64,000 bases of DNA from Rhynchonema sp. JSB1_4 (lineage: Eukaryota; Nematoda; Chromadorea; Monhysterida; Xyalidae), in assembly GCA_030248065.1 (NCBI GenBank), contig JASAMV010006058.1:1-64000 (forward strand), in the 5' to 3' direction. Positions 10,431 to 23,116 of the stretch are shown in pieces (within the stretch, counting starts at the first letter, position 1; each line of letters opens with the position of its first letter). The notes below the pieces were generated by a model. The model saw nothing but the letters and a program-made list of their open reading frames with translations, was not told the DNA's origin and did no database searches. The position numbers and the translations under genes were made by a program.

Positions 10431-11666
10431 ATGTTCGTCCAAAGGCCAAGAGCGCTTTGTGCGTTGGTAATGGTTATTATTGTGCCATCGGTGAGCACAT
10501 CTGACTGCGCACACGTGATGCGCGTGGCACATCAATGCATCACGGGCTGTGCCAAATCAAGGTTGACACTTTTGTTGTTGTCATCGTTAAACACGTAACG
10601 TTTTCTTGGTTTGCCCGTTTTCGTTTCAACCTGCATTCACAGACCAGGTCATCGACAGCGTCAATGCACAATTGGTTGATCTGTTTCAGTGGTTGCGGCA
10701 CCCATCACAACGCTGGCAAGTACCCAAAGTGCTACACAGCCAACACATGTGATGTTCCATACACGCCTCTCGTCAATGACGGGTGAGTAATTTCGGTGAT
10801 GTTTCACGTAAATTTTCGAAATCGTCACTGCTCTAACTCCAAACCGCACGCAGGTGTTTCTCCAACGTTCAATTCCAAGGCTGCTTTGAGAACAACAAAT
10901 GCGGGTTTGAACGCGGAAATTTAGATTACTTCTTCACGATATTATCAAATCTGAAAACTTCGAAGTTTCAGCGCTCCATATTCTGTCGTGCAAAAGTGCA
11001 TCACGGAGAAATGTCACTGTGTGGACGGCTGCTTGCGCAAAAATCCGCATGAGGACCCCAGGAACTTCTGTTAGTTTACGATTCTTCTGATTTCACACCT
11101 CGTATGCGATTAGCTACCGCTTTTACACCTGTTCTGAAAACCGGGATCAGACTTGGATGATCGTTCCCCCGTTTTGTTCATGTCACTGCACTCGTTCGGT
11201 CCGGCTGATCGCAATCTACTTGCGTATGTACGGTGTAGACGCGTATTTGGGGTCACGACACATTCGCACGGACGATGACCTGGTGCGCCGCCCACTTTTT
11301 GTGGTATAATAGAACAGGAGGGAGCTTCCAACAAAAATACGCCATTCATGATAGTTAATTTATCAAATGTCTGGGGACGACTTTCTTCGAAGACCGTCAG
11401 AGGCATCAGTGTATGTAGTAACACCTTATGCACTGTGTACGGCTCCAAGGTAGCACTGCCGTAGCTCTGAAATCTTGACATTCATTGTTGACGCTGACAA
11501 GTGCGCTAACCGAGGGGATGTTTCAGTGGAGCGAATGTTCTTCATGAACCCTTCTTTCGGCTGTCCGAAATACATCCAGGATCTTCTGCGTTGCTCGTGT
11601 GACTGTGGGGGCAACAAGTGCTGTGTGAGGCAGGGATGGTCCTGCCGCTCACCGTTCGCTGGATAA
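10431..11666 (+). CDS. secreted cysteine-rich protein, copy 1
   Basis: Five-exon spliced model on the plus strand: 10431-10561, 10690-10782, 10854-10904, 10972-11069, 11527-11666, phases 2, 2, 2, 1, giving 170 aa. Residues 1-23 form a hydrophobic signal peptide (MFVQRPRALCALVMVIIVPS), so the product is probably secreted. The rest is rich in Cys: blocks HQCITGCAKS, SGCGTHHNAGKYPKC, KCHCVDGC and CSCDCGGNKCC can be seen. All five exon boundaries, most cysteines and the C-terminal block are shared with the gene at 12487-13956, so this is a tandem duplicate. A possible AATAAA lies at 12041. It resembles no specific toxin or inhibitor family I can name with confidence; a venom-like, antimicrobial or matrix role cannot be told apart here. 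Confidence 0.8.
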
Positions 11667-12108
11667 ACCCATCCAGCTGATGTTTCAATGTCGGGATAAA
11701 AGCAACAACATCGTGTGTGATTATAGTCAAACTATGATGCAGATCTACGTTTTCCATCTGATTATTCTTATACTGTACATGCTATTTATTTGCGGTGAAC
11801 ACTCGTTTCATTCTGTGATATATGCGTTCAATGTGATAACAAGGCGCCGCTGTTGCACAAAGTTATGTATTGAAGAATCAAGTGGATATTGAACAAAAGT
11901 AGCATGATGGTATGCGCCCCATACACATGAGAACACCCGGTAGAGCGGGGGCTAATATTCTGCACACCAAACAAGCCCACATAACCCGAATATGGTATGG
12001 ACTTTGAATGAGCACTCGATGTTTTCAGTGGTGTCGGTTGAATAAAACTAAAAGATATGGTAAAAGCATGTAACACACCAGGCAACAAGCCGTATAGGTA
12101 TTTGAAGG
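11667..12108. other. 3' flank of cysteine-rich copy 1
   Basis: Intergenic sequence between the stop at 11666 and the MITE at 12109. It contains one exact TGATGTTTCA (11678-11687) and AATAAA at 12041-12046, which may be the poly-A signal of copy 1. No gene seen. Confidence 0.4.
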
Positions 12109-12432
12109 CAGTGGCGGATCCAGCTTTTGGCCAAGGGAGGGGCCAAATCCAAAAAGTCATTTTTATACAGTGCTTGTTCCATTTTTGAAAAGTCATTTTT
12201 AGCTTGTTTAGAATTTCACGTCGTTTACACCAAATATCACACAAAATGCGACAATGCGCGCGCAGCGCGCTAAATTTTGGCACTTCTTGCGCGTGGGAAA
12301 GCCAAATTTTACTGAAAATGGGTGTGTCTGACGCGAGAAGCGCGCCTTTCTTCCGAAACGGTGGCCCCCTTTAGGGGACAAATGGACCAAAGAGGGGGCC
12401 ATAGCCCCTATGGCCCCCTGCATCCGCCCTTG
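12109..12432. mobile_element. hAT-like MITE with CAGTGGCGGATCC end
   Basis: The ends CAGTGGCGGATCCAG and (reverse complement) CAAGGGCGGATGCAG are flanked by TTTGAAGG (12101-12108) and TCTGAAGG (12433-12440), a 7/8 target duplication. It holds a CG palindrome at 12255-12270 and short GGCC-rich arms. It lies between the two cysteine-rich genes, so it inserted beside the duplication. A related element is at 14194-15478. Confidence 0.8.
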
Positions 12433-12486
12433 TCTGAAGGTGCGTATGCTGTACATCGTTTCGGTACAATCTGTTTCTAGTCCGAA

Positions 12487-13956
12487 ATGCTGTTCTTTAT
12501 CTCAGCATGGGTCTTGTGCAGCGTGATGTTTCACTCATCACATGGTGAATCTTGCTCGGCCATAATACACACTGCACATCGCTGCGTCACTGACTGTGCA
12601 ACATCAAGGTCAGTGCTGTAGTTGGGGGGATAAGGGATAATACCATCAAACCTGGGTCAGCTAATGTACACATATACATATGCCTGCCGAAAAAATCTAT
12701 ACCTCCAAACTCAGCTACGATTACGATGTCTCCCATGTTCAGGCATCAACCGAAGTGTTCATTTTAGTGCCAAAATGTCCATGTTATGGTAAAAAAATGG
12801 TCAAATTTTCTCGTGGGTTTTCTGATAGGCCGAAAATTATCCCTCTTAAGGCCTATTTTAGCATAATTTTCACCTATTTTATACCCCTAATTTTGACATC
12901 TGGACCAATACCCATAAATCGGCATACCCCGCCAGCTATCTACATAGTATGTCTACCGAGCTTGGACCCCTCCAGCTATCTATGTATGTACAGTATGTGT
13001 ACCACCGGGACCAACTGCATCACCGGGCAAGATTATGGGCTGGCGAGCATTTGAAACATCATTGGGTACAAAACGGGCTTGATTTTACTCTTATCACTGC
13101 AAGAAGGTGGATTTTAGTGGTTGCGGTACGGCGCACAACCCAGGCAAGTACACACAATGCTTGACGTCCAACACATGCAATCTGCCGTACACGCCGCAAC
13201 CTCAGCGTGGGTAAGCGAATGTGTGAGCAAACATGATCAAAGGTGTGATCAATTACGTGATGTGATGTGATTGTTGCAGATGTCTCAAGGACGCAAGATT
13301 CCACAAATGTGTGAAGAGCAACAATTGCGAGTTAGTCCACTCGCACTGAAATACACACTTTTTACGATAATTTGTTTTTTGGCACAGTTCTCTGAGCAAG
13401 TGGCGTGTCGCGTACTGCTAGCCCACCGGATGGCTGTGTGCAACAGATTGCCTGCCAGGTGCACTACCACACAGAAACAGCTAGCGCGCGCAACCGCGGT
13501 CCACTGCAGTCGGAGGCACTTGAAGGGCTGCACTTCACATGCAGCCATCCGGTGGGATAGCATAGTTGACCGCGCAGCCAATCGCGATAGAGCAAAACAT
13601 TCTGCCACTGGCTGAACTATTGCTCGGAGATCTGCACACGACATTCTATTCAGGGTGCCCTATTCGATCGTGCAAAAATGCATCAACAATAAATGCCACT
13701 GTGTCGACCTTTGTCTTAGACGCGGCAGGGACCCACGCAACTTCCGTGCGTTTTCACAATCGTTATTCAAATTTTGATTTAAATTGTGTAGATTACCCAA
13801 AACCCCATTTCAGTGGAGAAAGCCTTCTTCCTGAATCAAGGTCTTGGTTGTCCCAGAGTGATGCGTGACAAGCTGCAGTGCGCATGCGACTGTGGTGGCG
13901 ACACGTGTTGTGTGAAGCGATGGGGCACATGCCAACCGCTGTTCGGGGGAAATTAA
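12487..13956 (+). CDS. secreted cysteine-rich protein, copy 2
   Basis: Five exons: 12487-12608, 13118-13210, 13280-13330, 13654-13745, 13814-13956, phases 2, 2, 2, 1, giving 166 aa. The ATG opens a signal peptide (MLFFISAWVLCSVMFHSSHG), so secretion is likely. Cys blocks: HRCVTDCATS, SGCGTAHNPGKYTQC, KCHCVDLC, CACDCGGDTCC. Exons 2 and 3 are the same length as in copy 1 (93 and 51 nt), and exon 4 differs by two codons. The acceptors of the last exons are TTTCAG in both. Divergence is greatest in the signal peptide and linkers while the cysteines are kept, consistent with a disulfide-rich fold under constraint. Family not recognised. Confidence 0.8.
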
Positions 13957-14193
13957 ATAGGGATAAATGAAACCCATACCATGTGGGGCATGTGCCCAAT
14001 GACCCTCCGCAATATTTTGATTCCCATGCTGCCGAACCTACCAGTTACCGGAGAAATTCGAAACCTTATTCGGCAAGTTTCTGAACAAGTTCAATTGGGA
14101 TTAAAAAATTCTTTCCGTAGCGCGAGAAGTCCGTTTATGTTCAGAGTATGACGTTGACGGGGTACAGCATGTTTTTTTTACCGCACAAAGATG

Positions 14194-15478
14194 GACTAAG
14201 GCGGCCTTCACAATGCATGCGGGTTGCGGGTTGCGGGTTGCGGGCCGAGGACCCGCCCCCCAAACCCGCCACGGGGCGGCCAAAAACCCCCACCCCCCTC
14301 CCTTCCCCCCCCGCCCCAAACCAAAAAAACGGGGGGGGCAAGAAGAAACAAAAAAAAAAAACACCCCTCCCTTTCTCCACCAAAAAAAAAACCCACAAAA
14401 AAAAAAAAAAAAATTTTTTTCCTGAAGCGCGAGAAGTCAGTAAAGTGTCAGAGCAGTGACGTTGCTACGGGACGCACACAAGGCATGCAGTCTACAAAAT
14501 GTTTCAGACCCGCAGCAATGTATAGGCAATCCATCGGCTCATGGCACTTCTTAGACACAGCGCGCATGCAGCAGCACACGCCATTTTCTAAACAAGATGT
14601 GCACTTTGGGCGAGTGCCATACTTTGATGTATGCGCTGTGTGTATAAAAATCCCATAAGCCATGGATGCCTATACATATAAACACGTGCACTCCGTTTTG
14701 GACACAATGGGACAATTCTCTTTTTTTTCAGTTTTCGAAAGCTGAGCACGAAAGTTTCTGAAGAAACCTATACAAATTTAGCATGCAAATTGATTGCGCA
14801 AATAAAGATAAGCGTGTTATGCTTGGCACACTGTTCTTGGAATTCTGCAACATCGAAAACACACAGAGGGTCGAAAACTTGTGCCCCCTAGCAATGGGTC
14901 AACAAAAATCAACCATCCGAGCATGCGCTGAGGACCCAAACCCGCAAAAAAAAGATAAATCGAGAAAATGCGGGTTGCGGGCCGATTTGGCCCGCAACCC
15001 GCAACCCGCACGCTGCTATGTGAAGACACGCCGCGCGGCCGCCCCCCACCCCCACCCCCACCCCACAATGCGGGTTGCGGGCGGAGGGGGCCCGCAACCC
15101 GCAACCCGCATGCATTGTGAAGGCCGCCTAAGGGATGCAGGCGGTCATAGTGGCCTAGGCCCTACCATTTCGGAGAGAAGAAAGAAAAGGACTTCGAAAT
15201 TGCAGGATTTTCTTTCCATACTGCGCAGGTCCAAAAATCGTGTGCTTCGCGCGTCACGTACACTCATTTCCATGAAATTTAGCTGTCGCGCGTGAAAAAG
15301 GTGCAAAACTTTAGAGCTTTACGCGAACACGCTCATGTGTTGTCTGGTATTTGGACTTAAAATCGCCCAATTATAAGCAAGAACTAGATAAAAACGATTT
15401 CTGAAAAATCAAACGTCCACTACATGAAATGACGTTTGGGATTTGGCCCCGCTTGGCCAAAAGATGGATCCGCCACTG
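14194..15478. mobile_element. hAT-like element carrying a Harbinger-like insertion
   Basis: The right end GGATCCGCCACTG (15466-15478) is the same terminus as at 12109. A perfect 8-bp duplication, CAAAGATG, flanks the element (14186-14193 and 15479-15486). The left end becomes continuous (GACTAAGGGATGCAGG) only after the insertion 14200-15128 is removed, which fixes the order of events. Confidence 0.75.
14200..15128. mobile_element. Harbinger-like non-autonomous element, short copy
   Basis: The ends GGCGGCCTTCACAATGCATG and CATGCATTGTGAAGGCCGCC are near-perfect inverted repeats, flanked by TAA (14197-14199 and 15129-15131). Subterminal GCGGGTTGCGGGC repeats are present. The interior 14430-14960 matches parts of 8500-9545 closely, with roughly 650 bp missing relative to that copy. 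Poly-A and poly-C rich stretches at 14255-14420. No transposase. Confidence 0.8.
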
Positions 15479-15486
15479 CAAAGATG

Positions 15487-15889
15487 GTTACAAAGATTGC
15501 AAGCAGCATTGTAATTGATAACAGTGGTTTACAACGTCTGGAAGAGGTCTAAACATGCCTTAACAGATCCAAAGTATTTACTACGCCATGCAACGACTAT
15601 CTCATTATGCAACAGAATCCCAAATGTCTCCAGAAAAATGTTTAGTAGTCTCTAAATCTCAAAACACACGTGTGTTCCAGCACCAAACAAACCACAAGGG
15701 GCTCGATCGAAGTCCTCCGTCCACCGAAAATGACCGTCGTGATCAGATCATGTCAACATGAAGAAACTCAATCGTACAAAACTTTATTCCCCTGGTAATT
15801 GCGGGTAAACATGACCAAGTAGGACGAATAATACAATAAAAATGAACACCAAGCATACCATTTTATGTATTAACAAAGTCACCGAAACA
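15487..15889. other. 3' flank of gene A13
   Basis: The reverse strand carries AATAAA at 15788-15783, about 100 bp beyond the A13 stop, probably its poly-A signal. Nothing else recognised. Confidence 0.45.
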
Positions 15890-18800
15890 TCACGAGCCTT
15901 CGACATCGAGATAGAAATCATCAGGTGCATACGAACTGTTGTCCACTTCATTATCCATTATCAGTCCGGCCTCTTCGAGTTGACTGCGTTTGCTCGCCTG
16001 ATGTTGCAAGGAGGGGAACTTTTGAAATACGAACATGAATGGATGAAGTAAAACGGAGACCAAGTTTTTCTAAATAAAGACGTGCTCGGTGGTCTTAAGC
16101 TGATTGACAAAAACCGCTTTTTGAACTGAGCACGTTTCGGCATGCCATATACTGTAGGTGAAAATTCGCTTTTACCCGATGCTTATTTAATTTTCGAAAA
16201 CTTCGTGCTTTTTAAAGCTTGAGTCCGAAACTCTTCAATCGACGCACAGGCGCACGTAGCGCGCGAAGATTTTGTTCTTTTTGGACTTGCGGTTACTGGA
16301 GTCCAGGGGAAATTGCACATATGACGCGCTAAGTGCGCAATTTTTTTGCCATTTAATACCTGCAGGAGTGAAAACCTTGCGATTTTTGCAGTGATTCGCA
16401 CTTGTTTGGCTCAAAGCAGCAGTGTTCAGGTTTCTCAAATGAGGGCGCCATGGCGTGTATGGCGCCCCCTTCCTACGCCACTGCCTTCTTCACAAATGTC
16501 GAAACGCGGGTTCTGTTTCTTTCCAGAAAACCTCATGCCTACAATAGAATTCGTAACCGACGCCAAAGTTTGCCAGCACGCACATACAGTGAATATTAGT
16601 TCTTATAGTGACCGAAAATACCGGTTGCCGACTCTGCGAGCATACAGAGGAAGAGTGTGAGCGTGTCCTGTCTGTGTACGTACCTTCGGCGGTCGTTTCC
16701 CATCGCAACATTGCTGCACATACTTGTCAAACAGCCATATCGTCTGTCGCACAGTTGGCATGACCGAGCTGTCCATCAATGTTTGTGCGTCGAATCCCGG
16801 CTGTTCGCGCAGCCAACGTTCGTGAAAGGCGCGGGCTGCCGGCGGACGCATACCGTTGGCGAAGTACGACCGGAATTGGCACATTGTCTGCAATGGAGTG
16901 GGGGGCACAAGTGTGGATGAATGGATAGTGGTACAGTGACAGGACAGTAGCAGTGCTCATCATCGCCATTGGGAGCTTCAGTCGACACTAACACTCACTA
17001 CATCCATGGTCAGGCCTAAACATGAGCGCTCGTCGTAAGATCAAGCCCAAGCGTAAACAACTAAAATACGTGCGAACAGGCTACCAACCGGTGTCAAACT
17101 TGGTGATCTGATAGGAAACGGCGGCATTTGTCTTGGCAACACATTTTTTTCTTGAAATATCCTGCACACTAAACTAGCACGAAATCGTGACCGATTCGAT
17201 TCGATCACCAAGTTCAACACCGCCGCTGATGTTTCATACCTTCTTGGACACACGACGTCTTTGTAGCTCTTTCTCCCCGAGTCTATGATTGTGTCTGCGT
17301 GACATCCGTATGATACATATATCGTTGCGAACCTGAAAGTAAATGTTGTGAATGAAACATCTGTCAGCAACAACACATCTAAATTCAAATAAATAAAACA
17401 AATTAAAAACAATTCTAAATTTTAATGACTTACATTGAACGTCAGCCGTGCCTTACAATCGAGATTGTGACTGTTTTTATCGTCAGCTGGCAGTCGTTTG
17501 TATGTGGATGAGAAACGGCACACATACGAGAGGTAGAGAGGGTTGGACGGGGTCCTGAAACAGATGTTTTCGGAGCAGATGTTCATCTGGTGCACTGCAT
17601 TCGCGTGATGATGCCCCGGTCCACCGCAAGTGGGAAAATCAAGTCAAAACGGGAAACCAAAAAAGACGCAAATGGCAAAATCACGAATCAAAAATAAAAC
17701 TAGAAAAACAGAAATCAATGAAACAGTCAACAAACTTGTTTATCACCGATGCCTTTATATTCCAATCAGTGCTTGATTTCGAACAGTACTCCTGCAGCCA
17801 TTGCTTGATTTGGTCACGTGACGACATGTCACATTCCAATAACAGCTCTTCGGGGTCGAAACTGCCAGCGGGTATGGTTGCTGTAGACAGAAACAGAAGG
17901 GTTTTGCCGTTATCGTCCCGGTCGATCCGATCTTGCATTGATAGTGTGACGTTCTGCACCGGCGATATTTCGAGATTTACTATTTGTCACTAATTGCCAT
18001 TAGCGAATCAATATGTAAAAGGTGTTTATTCAGTGTTGGTTAAAGTTAGAGTTAACGACTTTTACAGTTGGTTAAAGTTAGTGCCGGCACTAGTAAATCT
18101 CGAAATACAGGAAACACAAAGTCACGCGAACAAAGCAAGATCGGATCGATCGCCGTGTGTTGTTGGAACCCCAGTGCCACGCACAATTCAGTGCTGTGTT
18201 GTAACAAGTGGGCACATCAGCAAAGTCCTCCACTCGAGGCATGTCATTCTTGACGAATGGATTTCGAGCCAACTGCATTTTCTGTCGCATCAACGTCGGT
18301 AGTGAACGTGGACTGCGCATTCGACGACGATGCTGACTGGTTGAGTAACGGGTTACGGTAGTTGAGTCCTGGTCTGGAACCGGCCCGAAAGCAGACGGTG
18401 AGCTGACAAGGTGCTCGTTCTCGAACTGATGACGCTGCACATCGATGCCCTGTGAGAAACAAGCAGCCAGGTTACACAAACACAGACATGATAACAGATT
18501 GATTTATTACGTCACCGACACCACACACGAAACACTGAACAATTTGTTGCGCAGCAACCAAAAATAACTGACATCAAAGATTCCGTATCTACCTGGTCTT
18601 CGTGTCTACGCTTGCGTCTAGTTGCGGCAACGAAATCCAGAGATGTTTCACTCTTCAGTTCAAGCACGCCAAGTTGGGGTTCCGGTTCAGGTTCCACCTG
18701 CAGCTCAGAATCCATGCCCAATTTGTCGGTGACATCGGTGCACGCGAACAGACGGCGCACTGGATACAGTTTTGTCGAAGTTTCAGTGCTGGAAAATGAA

Positions 18801-19053
18801 GTGCTTCTACCAGCTGTCACGTGTTCGTTTAAAGTGGCTCACACAATCTCAACAGGGGCAGACAGACAGGCGGCAGTGCACGATGTGCAGCCACTCACCG
18901 ATGTGCGTGCGCGCACTCAATGTGTGCCTGAATGTAATTCCTTGGGTACAGTGCCACACAATGCTCACATTCTGCGTACAACAGCACGACCGCATCGGGG
19001 TCGGTGAACAAATCGATCGGCGCCTCGACTACTTCGTGATCGTTGACTGACAT
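15890..19053 (-). CDS. A13: CARF-like zinc-finger array gene
   Basis: Eight exons: 19053-18899, 18788-18593, 18449-18185, 17880-17736, 17554-17434, 17332-17240, 16887-16684, 15997-15890; all phases agree; 428 aa. C2H2-like finger at residues 29-49 (CEHC ... H-x4-H). The linker carries RRLFACTDV and a LKSE SUMO-type motif and ends at VPTCYNTALN (about residue 205). Core module at 206-325: DQIKQWLQEYCSKSSTDWN, then VCRFSST, NLDCKARLTF and RRHNHRLG (the H-x-H pair). Helical module 326-393 (FRSYFANGMRPPAARAFHE). The acidic tail is degenerate (SSYAPDDFYLDVEGS). Its core is split into three exons, more than in most copies. Poly-A signal near 15783. Role inferred: nuclear DNA-binding regulator. Confidence 0.75.
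16170..16484. mobile_element. partial hAT-like element in A13 intron 7
   Basis: The right end CCTACGCCACTG (ending 16484) is the reverse of a CAGTGGCGTAGG terminus, and CG palindromes lie at 16251-16266 and near 16324-16338. No left end or target duplication was found, so the left limit given is arbitrary and the element is probably truncated. Confidence 0.4.
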
Positions 19054-19371
19054 GTTGAAAACGCTGTGAACAATGCGCTAAATTGGGCTGTTAATCGTGA
19101 TACGTTGATTAACACAACAATCAGGCAGTTAGAATCGGATAGGTGTCACCGATCTGGCATTGGCACACCATTTTATCAGATAAGTCACCTTGTCAACAGC
19201 ACATTGAAACTTTTATTGAGGTGAGACGATAAAAACGTCGTGCCATAAAAATATGGAAATTACTCAAGCTAACGTAAAAGGCAGCAGCAGCAGCAGTGAA
19301 ATTCTGGCGAACCAATCAGATAATGAAAAAGATTGGAAGAATAAATATATTGGCATGTAATTGAAGACAAT

Positions 19372-22300
19372 CTAAATATCAGGCAGCACGTCTTCATCTT
19401 CCAATCTGGCATCATAACCGCCCGTCTTTTGTTCCTGAAAGCGATGTGCGTTGCAGCAGATGTCATCAAACAAGTGTACCTACTAAAACAATGTAATGAA
19501 GCAGTGGCATCAAATATGATGACCGACCATCGTAAAAAGCTAGCTTCGACTAGCGTAAAAGTCATTCATACCTCGGGCCTGATGCCGTATTCTTTTACGA
19601 ATTTCTCATAGATCGTCTTGATCTGCCTGAGCGTCGGCATGATAGTGCTGTCATTCAGCCAATCAGCGACGAACCCGTGACGTGACCGCAGTTTTCGTTC
19701 GTGATGCGCGCGGGCCGCCGCGACACGCAAACCCGCCGAGAAGTAGGACTCGAATTCGTGCACCGTCTGTGATATGGTGGGTTTGGATACGATTAGTGCA
19801 TGTGGTAATGGTGGTGATCGCAGGTAGGGATCGGCGTCGGTGTCGGAAAAAGGTCGATGTCGGTACCGAAACTACTAAAGTCAGTGGCGGTCCACATGAC
19901 GGACGCCGATCCCTAACTGCAAGGACATCGCTTTAAAAAATCAGAATTACATTCGCGGTGCCCACGCTTGAACCCATGATTGCGCTAAACGACGGCATTG
20001 AATCTGCGTTGGTCACGCAATTTTTGTGTGATGCCACTAATTTTTCCAAATTTTCCAAATGCCACTAATTTCGACCAGTGTAAAAGTAGTTCCCAAACTA
20101 AACAACTTGTGTCCTGGTTGACAAAATGGGCATCAGTAAACTTCACAACATTCTGAATAAAAAAAGCTCACGTTATCAAGGCGGGTTCAACAAGTTCGAT
20201 ACCGGCGTTAGTGAAGTAAAGGCAAACTACAATGAGCTCGATCTCGCAGCTGGCAGAATGGTGAAACATTCTGACGTGGCTGCTGATTTGGGAAATGTGA
20301 CACGTTAAAGAATACAAAATGGAGCATGATGATTTTCTATTTCTATTCGTTTTGAACACACAACACCTTCGAAATCGGGCTCGTGTTGGCGTAGTTTGCC
20401 TTTAACTTTTGTGCCCCTCCCCATTATACACCTTTCTGGACGCGGGCTTTGTAGTGAGTTGCCTTCGATGCCCAATCGGATGAGAATGTCTTCTGCCAAT
20501 CCTAATCACACAATAATTGTCCGTGCGAATATTAAACATCAACTGTGCTTTGCAGTCCAGGTTCAATTGCCTGTCCTTGCATTTGTTCTGATTCGAGTTC
20601 GAGTACCGACAGAGGTATCTGAAATTTCGGGTGTATCGAATGACAGCAGTGATGTAGTTGGTCAAGTAGAGCCAGGACCTACCTGGCAAGTTTTGGATTT
20701 TTGGGGGTGGTATTTTAGAATAAAGTAAGTTTCTAATTTCATTGCCTCATGCGTTTTTACAGGCGCAGGGAAACTCTAAGTCGAGACAGGCAACAAGCTC
20801 AGCGCACAGTCAACAAGCAGCTAAGACACACAGCTTGTGTGACTGAAACATTCGAAACGCTCGGCACGCGAGCCAGCTACGTGGTAGCTCGACCCAGCTG
20901 CCCCACTTAGATCACCGAGTGATGTTTCATTCCTACTCAAATTGGAACATCAACCAGAAAGTCATCTACATAATGGTCTTTATCAAACTTGATGATCACG
21001 ATCACCTAGGGTCCCGTCGGCCCGGGTCTTGGAACCGCAATATTTTTGTATTCGGGATCTTTGAGATTGCCGATGCCAGTATTTGCGATTCAAACAATCT
21101 TGTCTATTACGTCGGGGCACAACTTTAGCGCTGTTCGATAATACATTCCAATACATTCAACAATACGGCGCCTAATACTTTCCCAAGCATCCACTGGATG
21201 TTGACAGATCCGGTCACCAACATTACCGCTCAACAATCGTACAAAGCGCACTCACTGACAATATTGCTTTGACAAGGCGTTGCGATTGAGTTTCGACGTG
21301 GTCAGCACCCAATTCGTACCCGATTTATCCGATAATTCATCCACCCATTCCTTCATCTGGTCCTTGTCCTGTATGCTGCATCTCAATGTCACTTCGTCAG
21401 CATCACACGGTTGCAGCGATGCGCTCGGACGGGTTGCTGAAAATTTCAGCTACAGTCCAGTCTCCATATAGTTAACTGATCGGGACGGGAACCGGACTTT
21501 TCGTTCACTATCCATAATATCATAACACTGTGGTACAATACAAAGTGGTATGATTACAAGATTAAGGACAAACTGGGAACTAAACTGATGTATGTATATG
21601 AACATAGAACACAACCATGCTAGAAGTAGTATTTACTCAGGTTATCTAATGCAGGCTCAACATTAAGAGGGTTGACTGGATTCGATTCTCTTCAACCAAT
21701 GCGCATGAAAACACAGCTAACGGCAGTGTTATGTTAGTGGGCTACATCATTTGCATCTACAAAATACATGAAGCTAACAGCATACTGCTATCATGCCCGC
21801 CGATAGGAACAGCAACAGACTGGCAAGTCATTCAGTCAACACAAGTGCGTATAAACCGACCCAACAACTCCACATTGTAGCTGGTAGGGATATCGGGAAA
21901 GTCCATGATGGCCAAACTGCACTTTGGATCGTGCACCGAATTATCCCGTCGGCAGCGATATGTTCGTTTCCTCTTCTTTGTTGTTGTCAAGTCCTGGTCT
22001 GACCCCGAAAACACATCTGTGACCGAGTCGTCTGGATCTGGAAATTAACGTAATAATATAAAAAGGAGGAATGCAGCAACAATAGTCGACTCACCCATAT
22101 CTTCATTCAGCAAGTTATCCGAAACAGTGGCTTCTGATTTGACCACATCATAACATCCATTGGGAGCAGCTGATTTGTCACGCAGCTCAGTCACGGCGAA
22201 GAAGCGACGCATTCGATTGTGTAGGTCGGATGGTGCGCTGAAACATTAGCGGAGTACTTTGATTATTTGGATACAGTCCACCCCTTTTATGGTGACATGA

Positions 22301-22653
22301 GTCAGTAACTCACAAAAACGAAAATTCACTGAATTGAATGGTGATCAGGTCAGGAAGATCGGGTAGGGTGCCAATACAAAAACATCGTTCAAAAGGCATT
22401 ACGATATGAATGGACTCACTATGCGACCGTCATTATACTCCTGTCACACACATGAACAACAATGCTACTCATGTATTCAAGACCGGATATCTGACTCAGC
22501 AACTCACCAAATATCCTGTTGATGCCCCAATCTTCTGTGTGGCTCAATCGTGTCCACCGAAAACAATCCGTAGCAGAACTCGCACTCCGTGTAGATCAAC
22601 ACATCGGAGTCAAGCTCGATTGAGGCGTTACTAGGCGACACGATTGGCTCCAT
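19372..22653 (-). CDS. A12: CARF-like zinc-finger array gene
   Basis: Seven exons: 22653-22508, 22237-22095, 22037-21861, 21436-21256, 20618-20432, 19766-19572, 19434-19372; phases 2, 1, 1, 2, 0, 0; 363 aa, the shortest full member. Finger at residues 24-44 (CEFC ... H-x4-H). Linker: RRFFAVTEL, a VKSE motif, then MDFPDIPTSYNVELLG ending near 155. Core: DQMKEWVDELSDKSGTNW, CRYSNSN, NLDCKAQLMF, then RRHSHPIG. Helical module FESYFSAGLRVAAARAHHE; tail GGYDARLEDEDVLPDI. The core's Cys and H-x-H segments share one exon (class II). A reverse-strand AATAAA at 19217-19212 lies about 155 bp past the stop. Intron 5 holds a small inverted-repeat element at 19825-19915. Confidence 0.8.
19825..19915. mobile_element. 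small inverted-repeat element
   Basis: The ends TAGGGATCGGCGTC and GACGCCGATCCCTA are inverted repeats around TCGG-rich sequence, inside A12 intron 5. The flanking 8-mers (ATCGCAGG / ACTGCAAG) match only 5 of 8, so the target duplication is doubtful. Sequence around 3906-3968 and 6435-6485 looks like a relative. Confidence 0.5.
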
Positions 22654-23116
22654 GGTTGGCTATAAATGGCTGTGCACAGCAAATATATTGGTGCTTCGTC
22701 CCTGTCTCATTAACGAATATAACACGCCTTGGAAATGCAGGCATTGTGGTGTTATGTAAAACCACTTGATCTGAAGAACCCATGAAACCAACTTCAGAGC
22801 CGGCACACGTTTGCATTTATCTGCACAAATAACGTGGCAAGACGCACTATGAAAGGTCAGCCAATACAGTGCACTCCATTAGAACAGTAGACAGGGTAAC
22901 AGAAATTGCACACGGGTAAAAGAGCAAAAGCACGAAACAAAAGCACAAAATAGGTGATAAAATGTCCAGGCTTTGTAAACAAATAACCTTTCGGTAGCAA
23001 AACGCATAATAATAACAGATCTAGGAGGTATGTATTTATGATGCCGGTAAAAAAATAAAAATTAGTTGTTGTGAGCCAATAAAGCTGCTGGTGAGGGCCT
23101 TTAGGTGATGTTTCCA

